Assembly: GCA_020847315.1 (NCBI GenBank) | Contig: JADLCF010000240.1 | Span: 1 to 33,379 of the forward strand | From: Bryobacterales bacterium | Lineage (GTDB): Bacteria > Acidobacteriota > Terriglobia > Bryobacterales > Bryobacteraceae | Direction: 5' to 3' | Length of the DNA: 33,379 bases | Part shown: positions 15,930 to 24,100 of the stretch, one piece after another | Numbering within the stretch: the first letter of the stretch is position 1 | Layout of the letters: every line of letters starts with the position of its first letter | The notes under the pieces: model-generated | Database searches by the model: none | Told to the model about the DNA's origin: nothing | What the model saw: the letters and a program-made list of their open reading frames with translations, nothing else | Made by a program: the position numbers and the translations under genes

Positions 15930-17143
15930 ACCGCCTCCCCCACGAGCAATTGCAGCACTTGCGGAGCATCCCCTTCCATGATGTACGCGACCTCCGCATC
16001 GGCGGAACGCGCAACGAACACATCGTACAGCGGCAGGCCCCACTCGGATAGCGGCCGTGCGGCCCATTCTGGATTCGCGGCGAGATCCCGCCGGGTGAAC
16101 CCGTGGCGGGTGACCACTTCCCGGACGGCTCCATCGGCGGGGTCGCGCCCCTGTTCGTAAGAGATGCTGCCGAGAGGGGCGAAGCACTCCTGGGTGGCTC
16201 CCGTCCCAGGATGCACCAGCTTCCAGATGATATCCCGGCTGAACTCGATGGTGACGTCGTCCGACCCCAGTTCCCCGGCGGCCAGATTCACAAGCGCCTC
16301 CGCCGTGAGGCGATCGGAGCGCTCGTTCAGCCGCACCACGCGGTCAAACACGTAGTGGCTTTGGCAATCCGGGTCCGCAGTGTACTCGGTAAGGTAGCTC
16401 GTGTGGTGGAGCCCCTCGAACACATATCCTTTACCGCTGAGAGTGGGAAGCCCGTGCAACAATTTCAGCGCTTCCTGCACCTGGATTCCCGCGATCACCG
16501 ACGAGGTGGTGGGCGTGGTGGGCACCTTCCCCTGTTCCTCGTCGGCGCGCGTTAGCAAGTTGCAAGACATCCGACGCTCAAGGATCGCCCAATCCACTTC
16601 GCCGAGCGTGCATTCGTAGCATGCGGGCTTGCCGGATTCAAAGACACGGGCCACGCCGTTTAGTCCTTCGATCGCGCCATCCACCCAGGGCTTGCCCAAC
16701 TTCCAGGCGGAGCGGTTGAGGAAAAGGCGTGCCTCGCGATTATCCAGGCCGCCCAGAATGAGATCCGCCCAATCGAACACGCCGAGCCCAAGTTGCTGCA
16801 CCACGTTGGCGCGCATCCCCAGCACTTGCGCCTGGGGGTAGAGCGCACGGACGGATGCCGCCGCGGCTTCGGCCTTATCTCGCCCGATGTCACTCTCGCG
16901 GAAGAGAACGCCTCGGGAGAGATTGGAAACCTCGATCCGGTCCAGATCCACGACCAGGATCCGCCGGAAGCCGAGCAGCGCGAGGTTCTTGAGGATCTCA
17001 TTGCCGAGCGCGCCGGCGCCCACCACGAGCACTCGGGCCGAGGCGATGCGTTCCTGATTCCACCAGCCCAGAAGGCGGAGGCGGCTGAATCGGTCTTCCG
17101 CGATCTCACCGGGAGAGACGCGGATCGGCTCAGGTGGCGGCAT
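15926..17143 (-). CDS. E1-like ubiquitin-activating enzyme (ThiF/UBA fold)
   Basis: A 405-residue adenylating enzyme. The ATP-binding loop VGAGALGNEI (41-50), the acidic VDLDRIEVSNLSRG stretch with Asp67, and an Arg/Lys pair in GRDKAEAAA fit the E1 superfamily. A zinc knuckle C175-YE-C178 is followed by Cys194 in MSCNLL, which sits where the catalytic Cys of NEDD8 E1 (UBA3) sits. The second zinc half is probably C260-QS-H263 rather than CxxC. PTTPTTSSVIAGIQVQEALKLL-like sequence (208-229) matches the crossover region. A further 120 residues at the C-terminus may be an E2- or Ubl-binding part. It adenylates the Ubl C-terminus and forms a thioester. The gene starts five bases after the Ubl stop. 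Confidence 0.92.
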   Translation of the reverse strand: MPPPEPIRVSPGEIAEDRFSRLRLLGWWNQERIASARVLVVGAGALGNEILKNLALLGFRRILVVDLDRIEVSNLSRGVLFRESDIGRDKAEAAAASVRALYPQAQVLGMRANVVQQLGLGVFDWADLILGGLDNREARLFLNRSAWKLGKPWVDGAIEGLNGVARVFESGKPACYECTLGEVDWAILERRMSCNLLTRADEEQGKVPTTPTTSSVIAGIQVQEALKLLHGLPTLSGKGYVFEGLHHTSYLTEYTADPDCQSHYVFDRVVRLNERSDRLTAEALVNLAAGELGSDDVTIEFSRDIIWKLVHPGTGATQECFAPLGSISYEQGRDPADGAVREVVTRHGFTRRDLAANPEWAARPLSEWGLPLYDVFVARSADAEVAYIMEGDAPQVLQLLVGEAV

Positions 17144-17148
17144 GGAGG

Positions 17149-17418
17149 TTACCCGGCGGTGATTTCCGGTTGCAGGCGCAGAATATCTCCGTCGGCGACG
17201 GCGGCTTCGGCGAGAGTTTGCGCATCGAGAATCTGCCGGCCGCTGTTCTTGTGGTGAAACTTGTAGCTAAGCGGCGCGCCATCGGGTCCGTTCTTCGGCA
17301 ATTGCAGCTTATCGACGAGCACCGCGATGATCTTGCTGGCGACGGCGTCGTCGGGCAATTCCACGGGCACCCGTTTGTTCTCCGTGGAGTCATAAACGGT
17401 TACATTGATTACGGCCAT
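17149..17418 (-). CDS. Ubiquitin-like protein, YukD/EsaB type, ending in Gly
   Basis: An 89-residue beta-grasp protein: INVTVYDST at the N-terminus, a central helix (DDAVASKIIAVLVDKL, residues 24-37), and a final strand GDILRLQPEITAG. It closely resembles the YukD/EsaB Ubls associated with WXG100 secretion, but no secretion ATPase or WXG100 gene is near. The chain ends in a free Gly directly after the last strand, so no processing is needed before adenylation by the E1 encoded next door. There is no GG pair. Several Lys residues could accept chains. It is preceded by the protease gene (23 bases) and followed by E1 (5 bases). Confidence 0.9.
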   Translation of the reverse strand: MAVINVTVYDSTENKRVPVELPDDAVASKIIAVLVDKLQLPKNGPDGAPLSYKFHHKNSGRQILDAQTLAEAAVADGDILRLQPEITAG

Positions 17419-17441
17419 CCAACGATCCCTTTCATCTGTGG

Positions 17442-18551
17442 CTAACGGCCTTCAGCGGCCGGCGTGAGTTGTGCGCTTTTTGGCCCGAACGCCGCCTGGT
17501 GCGCGCTTATCCAGCTTGCCATCAACTCCTTGCCATTGGCTTGAAAATCCCAAGGCCCGCTATCGAGCAGGGCGTCGGCGCGCACGGCAAAATTCAAATT
17601 CTCCGCATTGGGGTTGAAGCGACGGTCTACTTTATAGCTGACGACTCCAAGCAGTTCGCCACGGTCATCATAGACCGGTCCTCCACTATTGCCGGGACTC
17701 ACGGGCGCGGAAATCTGCACCATTTTATCTTCATGCGTGCGCATGACGATGCCCGTGCTGAGCGAAAAGAAGTAGCGCTCCGGATGGCCGATGACGAACA
17801 CGTTCCTGCCTGCCTCGGCCTGGCTGAAGGGCGCGATGGGCTGCACGAACGCACTCTCGCCCGCGCCACGCTTCATCCACACGAGGGCCAGATCGAGGTC
17901 TTTATGCCGCGCCACCACCCGCGCCTGGCCGTAATCGCCCGCCTTTGAGAAGACGAGTATCGTCTCCGGCCGGCCGCCCGGGTTCAACCAACTCTCTCCA
18001 TCCACCACGTGCCGGTTGGTCGCCAGCAGAAAACCGGCCTTGTCCGCATGGAGCAGTAGGCCCGCACCTACGGCGGCCGTCTCCAAATAGCTATCGGGCA
18101 GCTTCCAATTTCCGGAATCCGGGCTGAGGACGAACACGAGCGGCGCGGTGCGCTGCGCCACTTGCTGGGCGTTCATCGGTTCGGCGGAGGGAAGCTTCGG
18201 GAACTCCGGCAGATACTCCAGAGCGGGCAGGGACGACACAAAACGCATCGGCCGGGGCGCCAAGAAGTATGCCATGCTAAAAAGAAGCGTTGTCAGCAGG
18301 CCGCTGGCGATCAGCAGGGAATTCAGCCATGCCGCCCAGGCGTGCCTGGGTTTTGGAGAGTGGTTGCGGAGCGCGAGGCGAACCGCGAGAGCCACCAGGC
18401 AAAGCACCGGAAGCACAAGCACGAGTGGCAATGTGGCAAGGCGCAATCCCAGCGAGAGTGGAGGCTTTTGCGCCGTCGGCTCGGGCGTAGTCCCGGCTGG
18501 CGGAACAATGACGTCCCGCACCTCTCGCGTTGTGACGACAATTTTCTCCAT
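17442..18551 (-). CDS. Membrane-anchored trypsin-like serine protease
   Basis: A 369-residue protein and the first gene of the Ubl operon. An N-terminal tail with proline-rich patches (residues 16-32) leads into two transmembrane helices (about 38-60 and 76-97). The trypsin-like domain follows with the full triad: His181 in TNRHVVDG, Asp220 in KDLDLALV and Ser289 in SPGNSGGPV. The basic loop between the helices suggests that the protease domain lies outside the cytoplasm, but this is inference. HtrA-like catalytic motifs are present, but no PDZ domain. A Shine-Dalgarno AAGGA lies seven bases before the ATG. It may act on membrane or envelope proteins, possibly downstream of Ubl signalling. 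Confidence 0.88.
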   Translation of the reverse strand: MEKIVVTTREVRDVIVPPAGTTPEPTAQKPPLSLGLRLATLPLVLVLPVLCLVALAVRLALRNHSPKPRHAWAAWLNSLLIASGLLTTLLFSMAYFLAPRPMRFVSSLPALEYLPEFPKLPSAEPMNAQQVAQRTAPLVFVLSPDSGNWKLPDSYLETAAVGAGLLLHADKAGFLLATNRHVVDGESWLNPGGRPETILVFSKAGDYGQARVVARHKDLDLALVWMKRGAGESAFVQPIAPFSQAEAGRNVFVIGHPERYFFSLSTGIVMRTHEDKMVQISAPVSPGNSGGPVYDDRGELLGVVSYKVDRRFNPNAENLNFAVRADALLDSGPWDFQANGKELMASWISAHQAAFGPKSAQLTPAAEGR

Positions 18552-18561
18552 CGCCTCGTCC

Positions 18562-18609
18562 TTGAGGATAGTCTCCTTTGAGGATAGTCGAGGAGCAGCA
18601 TTCCCTCAA
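18562..18609 (-). promoter_or_regulatory. Candidate promoter and repeated leader of the Ubl operon
   Basis: On the minus strand TTGAGG (18604-18609) and TATCCT (18581-18586) are separated by 17 bases, each matching four of six consensus bases. The 12-base string GACTATCCTCAA occurs twice with a 16-base period (18578-18589 and 18562-18573). The downstream copy abuts the AAGGA Shine-Dalgarno of the protease gene, and the upstream copy overlaps the -10 box. The repeat is certain; its role as promoter, operator or slipped duplication is inferred. Confidence 0.35.
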
Positions 18610-18703
18610 CGAGGCGGAATGATGCCGGTTTGAGAAAGCTAGTCCGTCACGAAGGAAGCGAGTTTCGCGATCCCCCCGAATCTGAGCCAGTGAGGTAGCC
18701 CGT

Positions 18704-19852
18704 TTGAACGCAAATGGATCCGGCATTGAGAGTGCGGAGAGGGCACTTGAATCCTTGGAGAGGGGCGCGCTGCTGCTCACCGGCGCCACGGGACTAGTGG
18801 GCGAGGCGCTGATTCCCTTGCTGCGCGTCGCGCATCCGCAACGGCCCATCGTGGCATTGACGCGCAACCCGGCCACATACCACGCCGCGGAGGTGCTCGC
18901 GATCCGGGCGGATCTCTCGCTCCCCGGCCTCGGGTTACCCACGAGCGTGCGCGTGTTGCTGCGGGACCGTGTGACGCAGATCGTTCACTCCGCCGCCGAT
19001 ATCCGCTTCCGGATCTCCGTCGAGGAATCCCGGCAAACCAACGTTGCCGGCACGCAGGAGATGCTAGCCCTCGCCGCGGAGTGCAAGCACCTGGAGCGAT
19101 TCCTGCAAGTGAGCACGATTTACGCCGCCGGCAAGACGCCGGGCACAATCTACGAAGAGCCTCTCGATGGGCGCGCGGGCTTCGTGAACGCGTATCAACA
19201 GACGAAGAATGAGGCGGAAGGGCTGGTGCTCGAAGCGATGGCGCGAATCCCCGCCGCCATCACCCGTCTCAGCAGCTTGATCGGCGCGAGTTCCGGGCGC
19301 GTCCACCAGTTCAACTATTTTCACCAGACCATCAAAGCCATTCCGTGGAATCCGCTGCCCGCCATTCCGGCAGATCCGACGGCGATCATCGACATGGCTG
19401 CCTCCGATTGGACGGGCAGAGCGCTCCACCATCTCTACGAACATTGCTTCGAGCCAGGGCGCATCTACCACGTCTGCGCGGGTCCGGATCGCGCCTGGAG
19501 CGTCGCCCAACTGCTCGACAGCACCTACGAGGTCTTTGAGAGCCACCATCCGACGCTACGCTTGCGCCGCCGCCCGCGCATGGTGAGCTTCGAGGAATTC
19601 GAAGGGGTGCTGGCCAAGATCCGGCATCGCATCCCATCGGCCCTGGACCAGTGGCTGGATGCGCTCTTTTCGTTCCTGCCGCACCTCTCGATGCAGCAGC
19701 GTTTCGACAACTCGCGTACCGAGCCGCTTCTCGCGCGACAAGTGCCCTTTCCGTCGCTCGATTCCTACTACAAACAGGTGGTGGAATACTGCGTGACGAG
19801 CAATTGGGGCCGCAGCGAACCGGCGCCGGAAGCGGTGATGGCAGGCGGCTGA
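18704..19852 (+). CDS. Extended SDR family NAD(P)-binding oxidoreductase (NAD_binding_4-like)
   Basis: A 382-residue Rossmann-fold protein. The dinucleotide-binding loop TGATGLVGEAL is at 26-36, the active-site Ser in VSTIYAAG at 137, and the YxxxK pair is Tyr164 and Lys168 in NAYQQTKNEAE. The family includes thioester/fatty acyl reductases and nucleotide-sugar epimerases, and the substrate cannot be chosen. The start is a TTG at 18704 with GAGGT at 18692-18696; no ATG lies before the Rossmann motif in this frame. It is divergent from the Ubl operon, with 152 bases between the starts, so the two could share regulatory DNA. Confidence 0.82.
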   Translation: MNANGSGIESAERALESLERGALLLTGATGLVGEALIPLLRVAHPQRPIVALTRNPATYHAAEVLAIRADLSLPGLGLPTSVRVLLRDRVTQIVHSAADIRFRISVEESRQTNVAGTQEMLALAAECKHLERFLQVSTIYAAGKTPGTIYEEPLDGRAGFVNAYQQTKNEAEGLVLEAMARIPAAITRLSSLIGASSGRVHQFNYFHQTIKAIPWNPLPAIPADPTAIIDMAASDWTGRALHHLYEHCFEPGRIYHVCAGPDRAWSVAQLLDSTYEVFESHHPTLRLRRRPRMVSFEEFEGVLAKIRHRIPSALDQWLDALFSFLPHLSMQQRFDNSRTEPLLARQVPFPSLDSYYKQVVEYCVTSNWGRSEPAPEAVMAGG

Positions 19853-20015
19853 CGCTGCGCCGGTTGAGAATAGGTGGCGACGGTCAAGCGAACCCGATGC
19901 CGCCGCGCGCAATTAGCTGGTCCGGGTGAGACGCACGGGCGCACCGATGGAGATGGTCCCCCGGGGAAAGCTCCGGTCCCGGGCCAGTGCAATCCCGTCC
20001 GCTATCCTTGAGCTT

Positions 20016-21176
20016 ATGCACACGGTTTTGGTGAATCGCCGCGCCGCCGCGCGAGTGGAGCGGGGCCACCCTTGGATTTTCCGTTCCGATCTCGCGGGGG
20101 AACCGGATTCGCCGGCCGCCGCCGTGGTGCGCGTGCAGCTAGCCTCCGGCAAGCCCCTGGGCACGGCCCACTACAGCAGTACCTCACAAATCGCCCTTCG
20201 GATGCTGGCGGAACGGGACACGCTGATTGACGAAGCGTTTCTCTCGCAACGCATCGCCGCCGCGTTTACCCTACGCCAGCGGATTGTGCACGATTCGGAC
20301 TCCTATCGCCTGGTCTATGGCGAAGCGGACTTTCTGCCCGGCCTGGTGGTGGATCGCTATGCGGATTGCCTCGCAATCCAGACACTCAACCAGGGGATGG
20401 ATGCCCTGCAGCCGCTCGTCGTGAAGGTGCTTCGCGATCTGCTTCAGCCCCGGGCAGTCGTCGAGAAGAACGAAGCGCAAACGCGCTCACTCGAAGGGCT
20501 CCCGCTGCGATCCGACGTGGTAGACGGCACGCTCGACGGCCCGGTCGCGATTACGCTCAACGGCCTTCGTTTCGAAGTGGATCTGCTAGGCGGGCAAAAG
20601 ACGGGATTCTTTCTCGATCAACGCGAAAATTATGCCGCCATCCGGCGCTTCGGGCGCGGCCGGGCGCTTGACTGCTTCACGTATGGGGGCGGCTTCGCGC
20701 TGCATTTGGCATCGGTCTGCGAATCGGTGGAGGCCGTGGATTCCTCCGCCGGGGCCGTCGCGCGCGCTCGCCGGAATGCGGAAGAGAACGGGCTCGGCAA
20801 TGTGAGCGTCCGCGAGGCCGACGTCTTCCAACTGCTGGCCAGCTATCAAGTGGCGCGCCGCAGTTTCGAAACAATCGTTCTCGACCCCCCCGCCTTCACG
20901 AAGAGCCGCAACCGCAAGGAGGAAGCTGCGCGCGGTTACAAGGAAATCAATCTGCGGGCGCTCAAATTGCTCGCGCCGGGCGGCGTGCTGGTGAGTTGTT
21001 CCTGCTCTCACCACGTTTCAGGAGCCGAATTACTGGCCGCGATTCACGAAGCCTCGCTAGACGCACGGCGCCCGCTGCGGTTGCTCGAGACGCGCTCGCA
21101 AGCTTCCTGCCACCCCATTCGGCTGGGCGTGCCGGAGACGGAGTATCTGAAATGCTTCACTCTCGAAGCGGCGTAA
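20016..21176 (+). CDS. Class I SAM-dependent rRNA methyltransferase, RlmI-like (PUA plus methyltransferase)
   Basis: A 386-residue protein of the COG1092 type. The N-terminal about 75 residues look like a PUA RNA-binding domain (RGHPWIFRSD near 16-25). The Rossmann methyltransferase domain has ALDCFTYGGGFALHLA as the SAM-binding motif and LDPPAFTKSR near residue 290 as motif IV. E. coli RlmI makes m5C1962 in 23S rRNA, and this protein probably does a similar job. Cys residues in VSCSCSHHVS are in the expected place for m5C chemistry. The ATG at 20016 was chosen because homology starts there; an earlier in-frame ATG at 19926 would add 30 unrelated residues. Its stop is six bases from that of ileS (convergent). 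Confidence 0.9.
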   Translation: MHTVLVNRRAAARVERGHPWIFRSDLAGEPDSPAAAVVRVQLASGKPLGTAHYSSTSQIALRMLAERDTLIDEAFLSQRIAAAFTLRQRIVHDSDSYRLVYGEADFLPGLVVDRYADCLAIQTLNQGMDALQPLVVKVLRDLLQPRAVVEKNEAQTRSLEGLPLRSDVVDGTLDGPVAITLNGLRFEVDLLGGQKTGFFLDQRENYAAIRRFGRGRALDCFTYGGGFALHLASVCESVEAVDSSAGAVARARRNAEENGLGNVSVREADVFQLLASYQVARRSFETIVLDPPAFTKSRNRKEEAARGYKEINLRALKLLAPGGVLVSCSCSHHVSGAELLAAIHEASLDARRPLRLLETRSQASCHPIRLGVPETEYLKCFTLEAA

Positions 21177-21182
21177 CAACGC

Positions 21183-24100
21183 CTATTCCGGTAGCAGCGT
21201 AACGCGCAGCTTCTCGCCATCGAGATCGTATTCCCGCACCGGGTGGTTCCCGTTGCCACCATCCAGTTCCGGCGTTCCCGTCCACAGTCGCGCGCACAGC
21301 GTTTCCGCCATGAAATGCGATCGCCGCGATTCGAGCACTCGTTCCACCCGCTCCGAACCCTGCACGGCCAGGCCGATGCGCTGGGTGTACTCGAGTTCGA
21401 GTTCTTTACGCAGAGTCTGCACCCGGTTCAGCACGTCGCGGTAAAGCCCCTCGTCCACGAGTTCCTCCGAGAGTTCCGTGCGCAGAATGACCACCGCCGC
21501 GGAATCGCCCGCCGCCGCGAAGCCCTCGCGCTCCACGATCTGGATCTCGATATCTTCGCTGTCGAACGAGATCCATTCGCCGGCGACTTCGAGGCGCGCT
21601 TCGCCATTTGTTAAGATCGCCTGCCGAAGCGCGGCTGCATCGGCCCCTTCGAGGGCCTTCTTCACCGCCGGCATCAATTTGCCCACGCGAGCGCCCACGC
21701 GGCGGAAGTTGGGCTTCGCCTTATAGTGGACAAACTCGTCGGCGCTTTCGAGGAAGCGCACTTCCTTGACGTTCAGTTCATCGGCGATGAGGCTGGCGTA
21801 TGCCGACACCCTGGTCCGCAACCCTTCGTTCGCGACGACAACGGAGGCCTCAGAGAGGGGCTGCCGCACCTTAAGCTTATGGTCATTGCGCACGCGCAAG
21901 CCCAGCGAGACGATGGCGCGCACCATCGCCATCTCTTCGAGGAGACCCCGGTCAATGCGGGAGAGATCCGCTGCGGGGTAGTCACACAGGTGAACACTCT
22001 CGGGCGCCTCTGTCCCGAACGGGCGCGCCACCAAATTCTGATACAACTCTTCCGTCTGGAAGGGCGTGAAGGGCGCGGCGAGTTGGATCACCGTGGTGAG
22101 GCATTCGTAGAGCGTAGCGTAGGCGTCAAGCTTCGATGCGTCCATCCCCGCGGCCCAGAAACGGTCACGGCTTCTGCGAAGCCACCAGTTCGAGAGACCC
22201 TCGACGAATTCCGACAACTCCCGCGTGGCTTCATACGAGGCGTAATTATCCATCAACTGGGTGACCGAATCGGTCAATCGGGAGAGTTCCGAGAGGATCC
22301 AACGGTCAAGCAGCGCCCGTTCCGGCACGGGCCGGCCATGGTGTTCTTTCGGTTCAAACCCGTCGATATTGGCGTAAATCGTGAAGAACGAATACACGTT
22401 GCGCAGCTTGAGCGGGAATTCCTTTTGCAGGCCGCGCACGTTGCTCAAACTATGCCTGGTTGAGTTCCATGGAGGATTCGACGCCAGGAAAAACCAACGG
22501 AAGGCATCCGCGCCGGGCGCGGGCATCGCCGCGTTTTCCACGCGAATCCGCTCGTCCACCGGCAATCGCGGAACGGCGGCCGGCATCACGTCCAAGCCAT
22601 TGGCGTTCGGCTTCACGCACAGCCTGCGTTGCGTTTCCGCGTCGATGACTACAACGCGGCGGGGCAACTTCTTCGCGGGCTTCAGGGCCACATCCACGGT
22701 GACGCCCTCCCCCCCCGGGCAACTCAGCCTCACGGTCGCACCCGGGCTGAGGTCAAGCCCCTCCAGGTCTTCACGGGCAATGAACGCGGTACCCGCTTCG
22801 GGCTCCACGCCCACGGGCGAACCGTCTACCACCGCGAAATCCATCGCCACGCGTTCGAGAATCACCTCTGGTGGGGTGTAGTTGCCTTTCGATTTCGATT
22901 CCTTCTTCCCCTCCGCGTCCGTTACGTGGCCGAGCACGATGCAGGTCTTGAAAGGCAGCGGGTACTCGCGGACTTCCATCCCCAGCCTCTGCTGGGTTTC
23001 CTTGCGGAAGACGAGCGTGGCGATCATCATCTGCGAATAGAACCAGCCGCGCGTCTGGTCAATTGCTTCGCTGATGAAATCCGCCGGGAACGCCTCGTTA
23101 AACTCGTGCTGACCCGTGTGCGGGAAACCCCACTGGGCGAAGGGCATCGCGCCGGAATCAAACCAGCAATCGATCACCTCGCTCACCCGCCGGTAGACGC
23201 CTTCCTCGCCGGGAACGGTGAAGGTTACCTTATCGATCCAAGGCTTATGCACCATCAAGTGCTCGGACAGCGTGGGATCGGCCGCCTTTGCTTCATCCCA
23301 GTGGGCGAAGGCTTCGGGGTTATACGAAAGGATCTCCTTGACGCTGGCTGGCGCGAGCATGGCGCCGCTCACGTCATTCACCCAGACATTGAGCGGCGTG
23401 CCCCAGTATCGCTCGCGAGAGAGAGCCCAATCGACGTTGTTATTGAGGAAGTCGCCGAAGCGGCCGTCCTTGATGTGCTCCGGCAACCAATGAAAGGTCT
23501 GGTTGTTGGCCTTGGCCTCATCAAGCATCGCCGTGGTGCGGATGACCCACGTGGGGCGCGCCATCTGGATGAGGGGATCGTCGTCCGCCCGCCAGCAATA
23601 GGGATACTCGTGGCGATAGGTTTCCCGGTGAACGAGCACGCCGCGTTCCCGCATGTCATGGATCAGGTCGCGGTCCGCCTCCTTCACCCATACGCCCCGA
23701 TACTTGGGGAAATCTTCGTTGAAGCTGCCATCGGGCGCCACCGCGCAGAGCAACGGCACACTCAATGGGTCCTTGTACGTCTGCACGAGGGCGCGGTGCA
23801 GGTCATGATCCACCTCGCCGAACGCCGAAGCGATGTGCACGATGCCCGTGCCGGAATCGAGTTCCACGAAATCGGCCGGTAATACTTTCCAAAAGAGCGG
23901 CGTGGTTCCGCCGGCCGCCAGTTCCACCGCGCTCGCGCCATAGCGATCCCAATAGATATCGAACGGAGGCCGGTATGTGCGTCCGAGCAATTCCTTGCCC
24001 TTGAACTCGCGCAGAACCGGGAGCGTCTCGCCGGTCTTCTGGGCGATCTGCTCCCGCAGCGCCGCGGCCAGCACCAGTTTCCCGTGGCTGCTTTCCACCT

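Noticed and set aside
17149-17418. A type VII (WXG100) secretion locus, based on the YukD-like protein
   Set aside because: No FtsK/SpoIIIE-type ATPase, WXG100 protein or YukC/EssB is encoded near; E1, E2 and JAMM explain the gene better.
9493-18551. Assignment as a CBASS or Bil antiphage operon
   Set aside because: No cyclase or CBASS effector is present, the gene content is wider than the four-gene Bil layout, and most of the proteins are membrane-bound. It can only be called a related Ubl pathway.
22629-23882. A 417-codon open frame on the plus strand
   Set aside because: Antisense shadow of ileS with no domain character.
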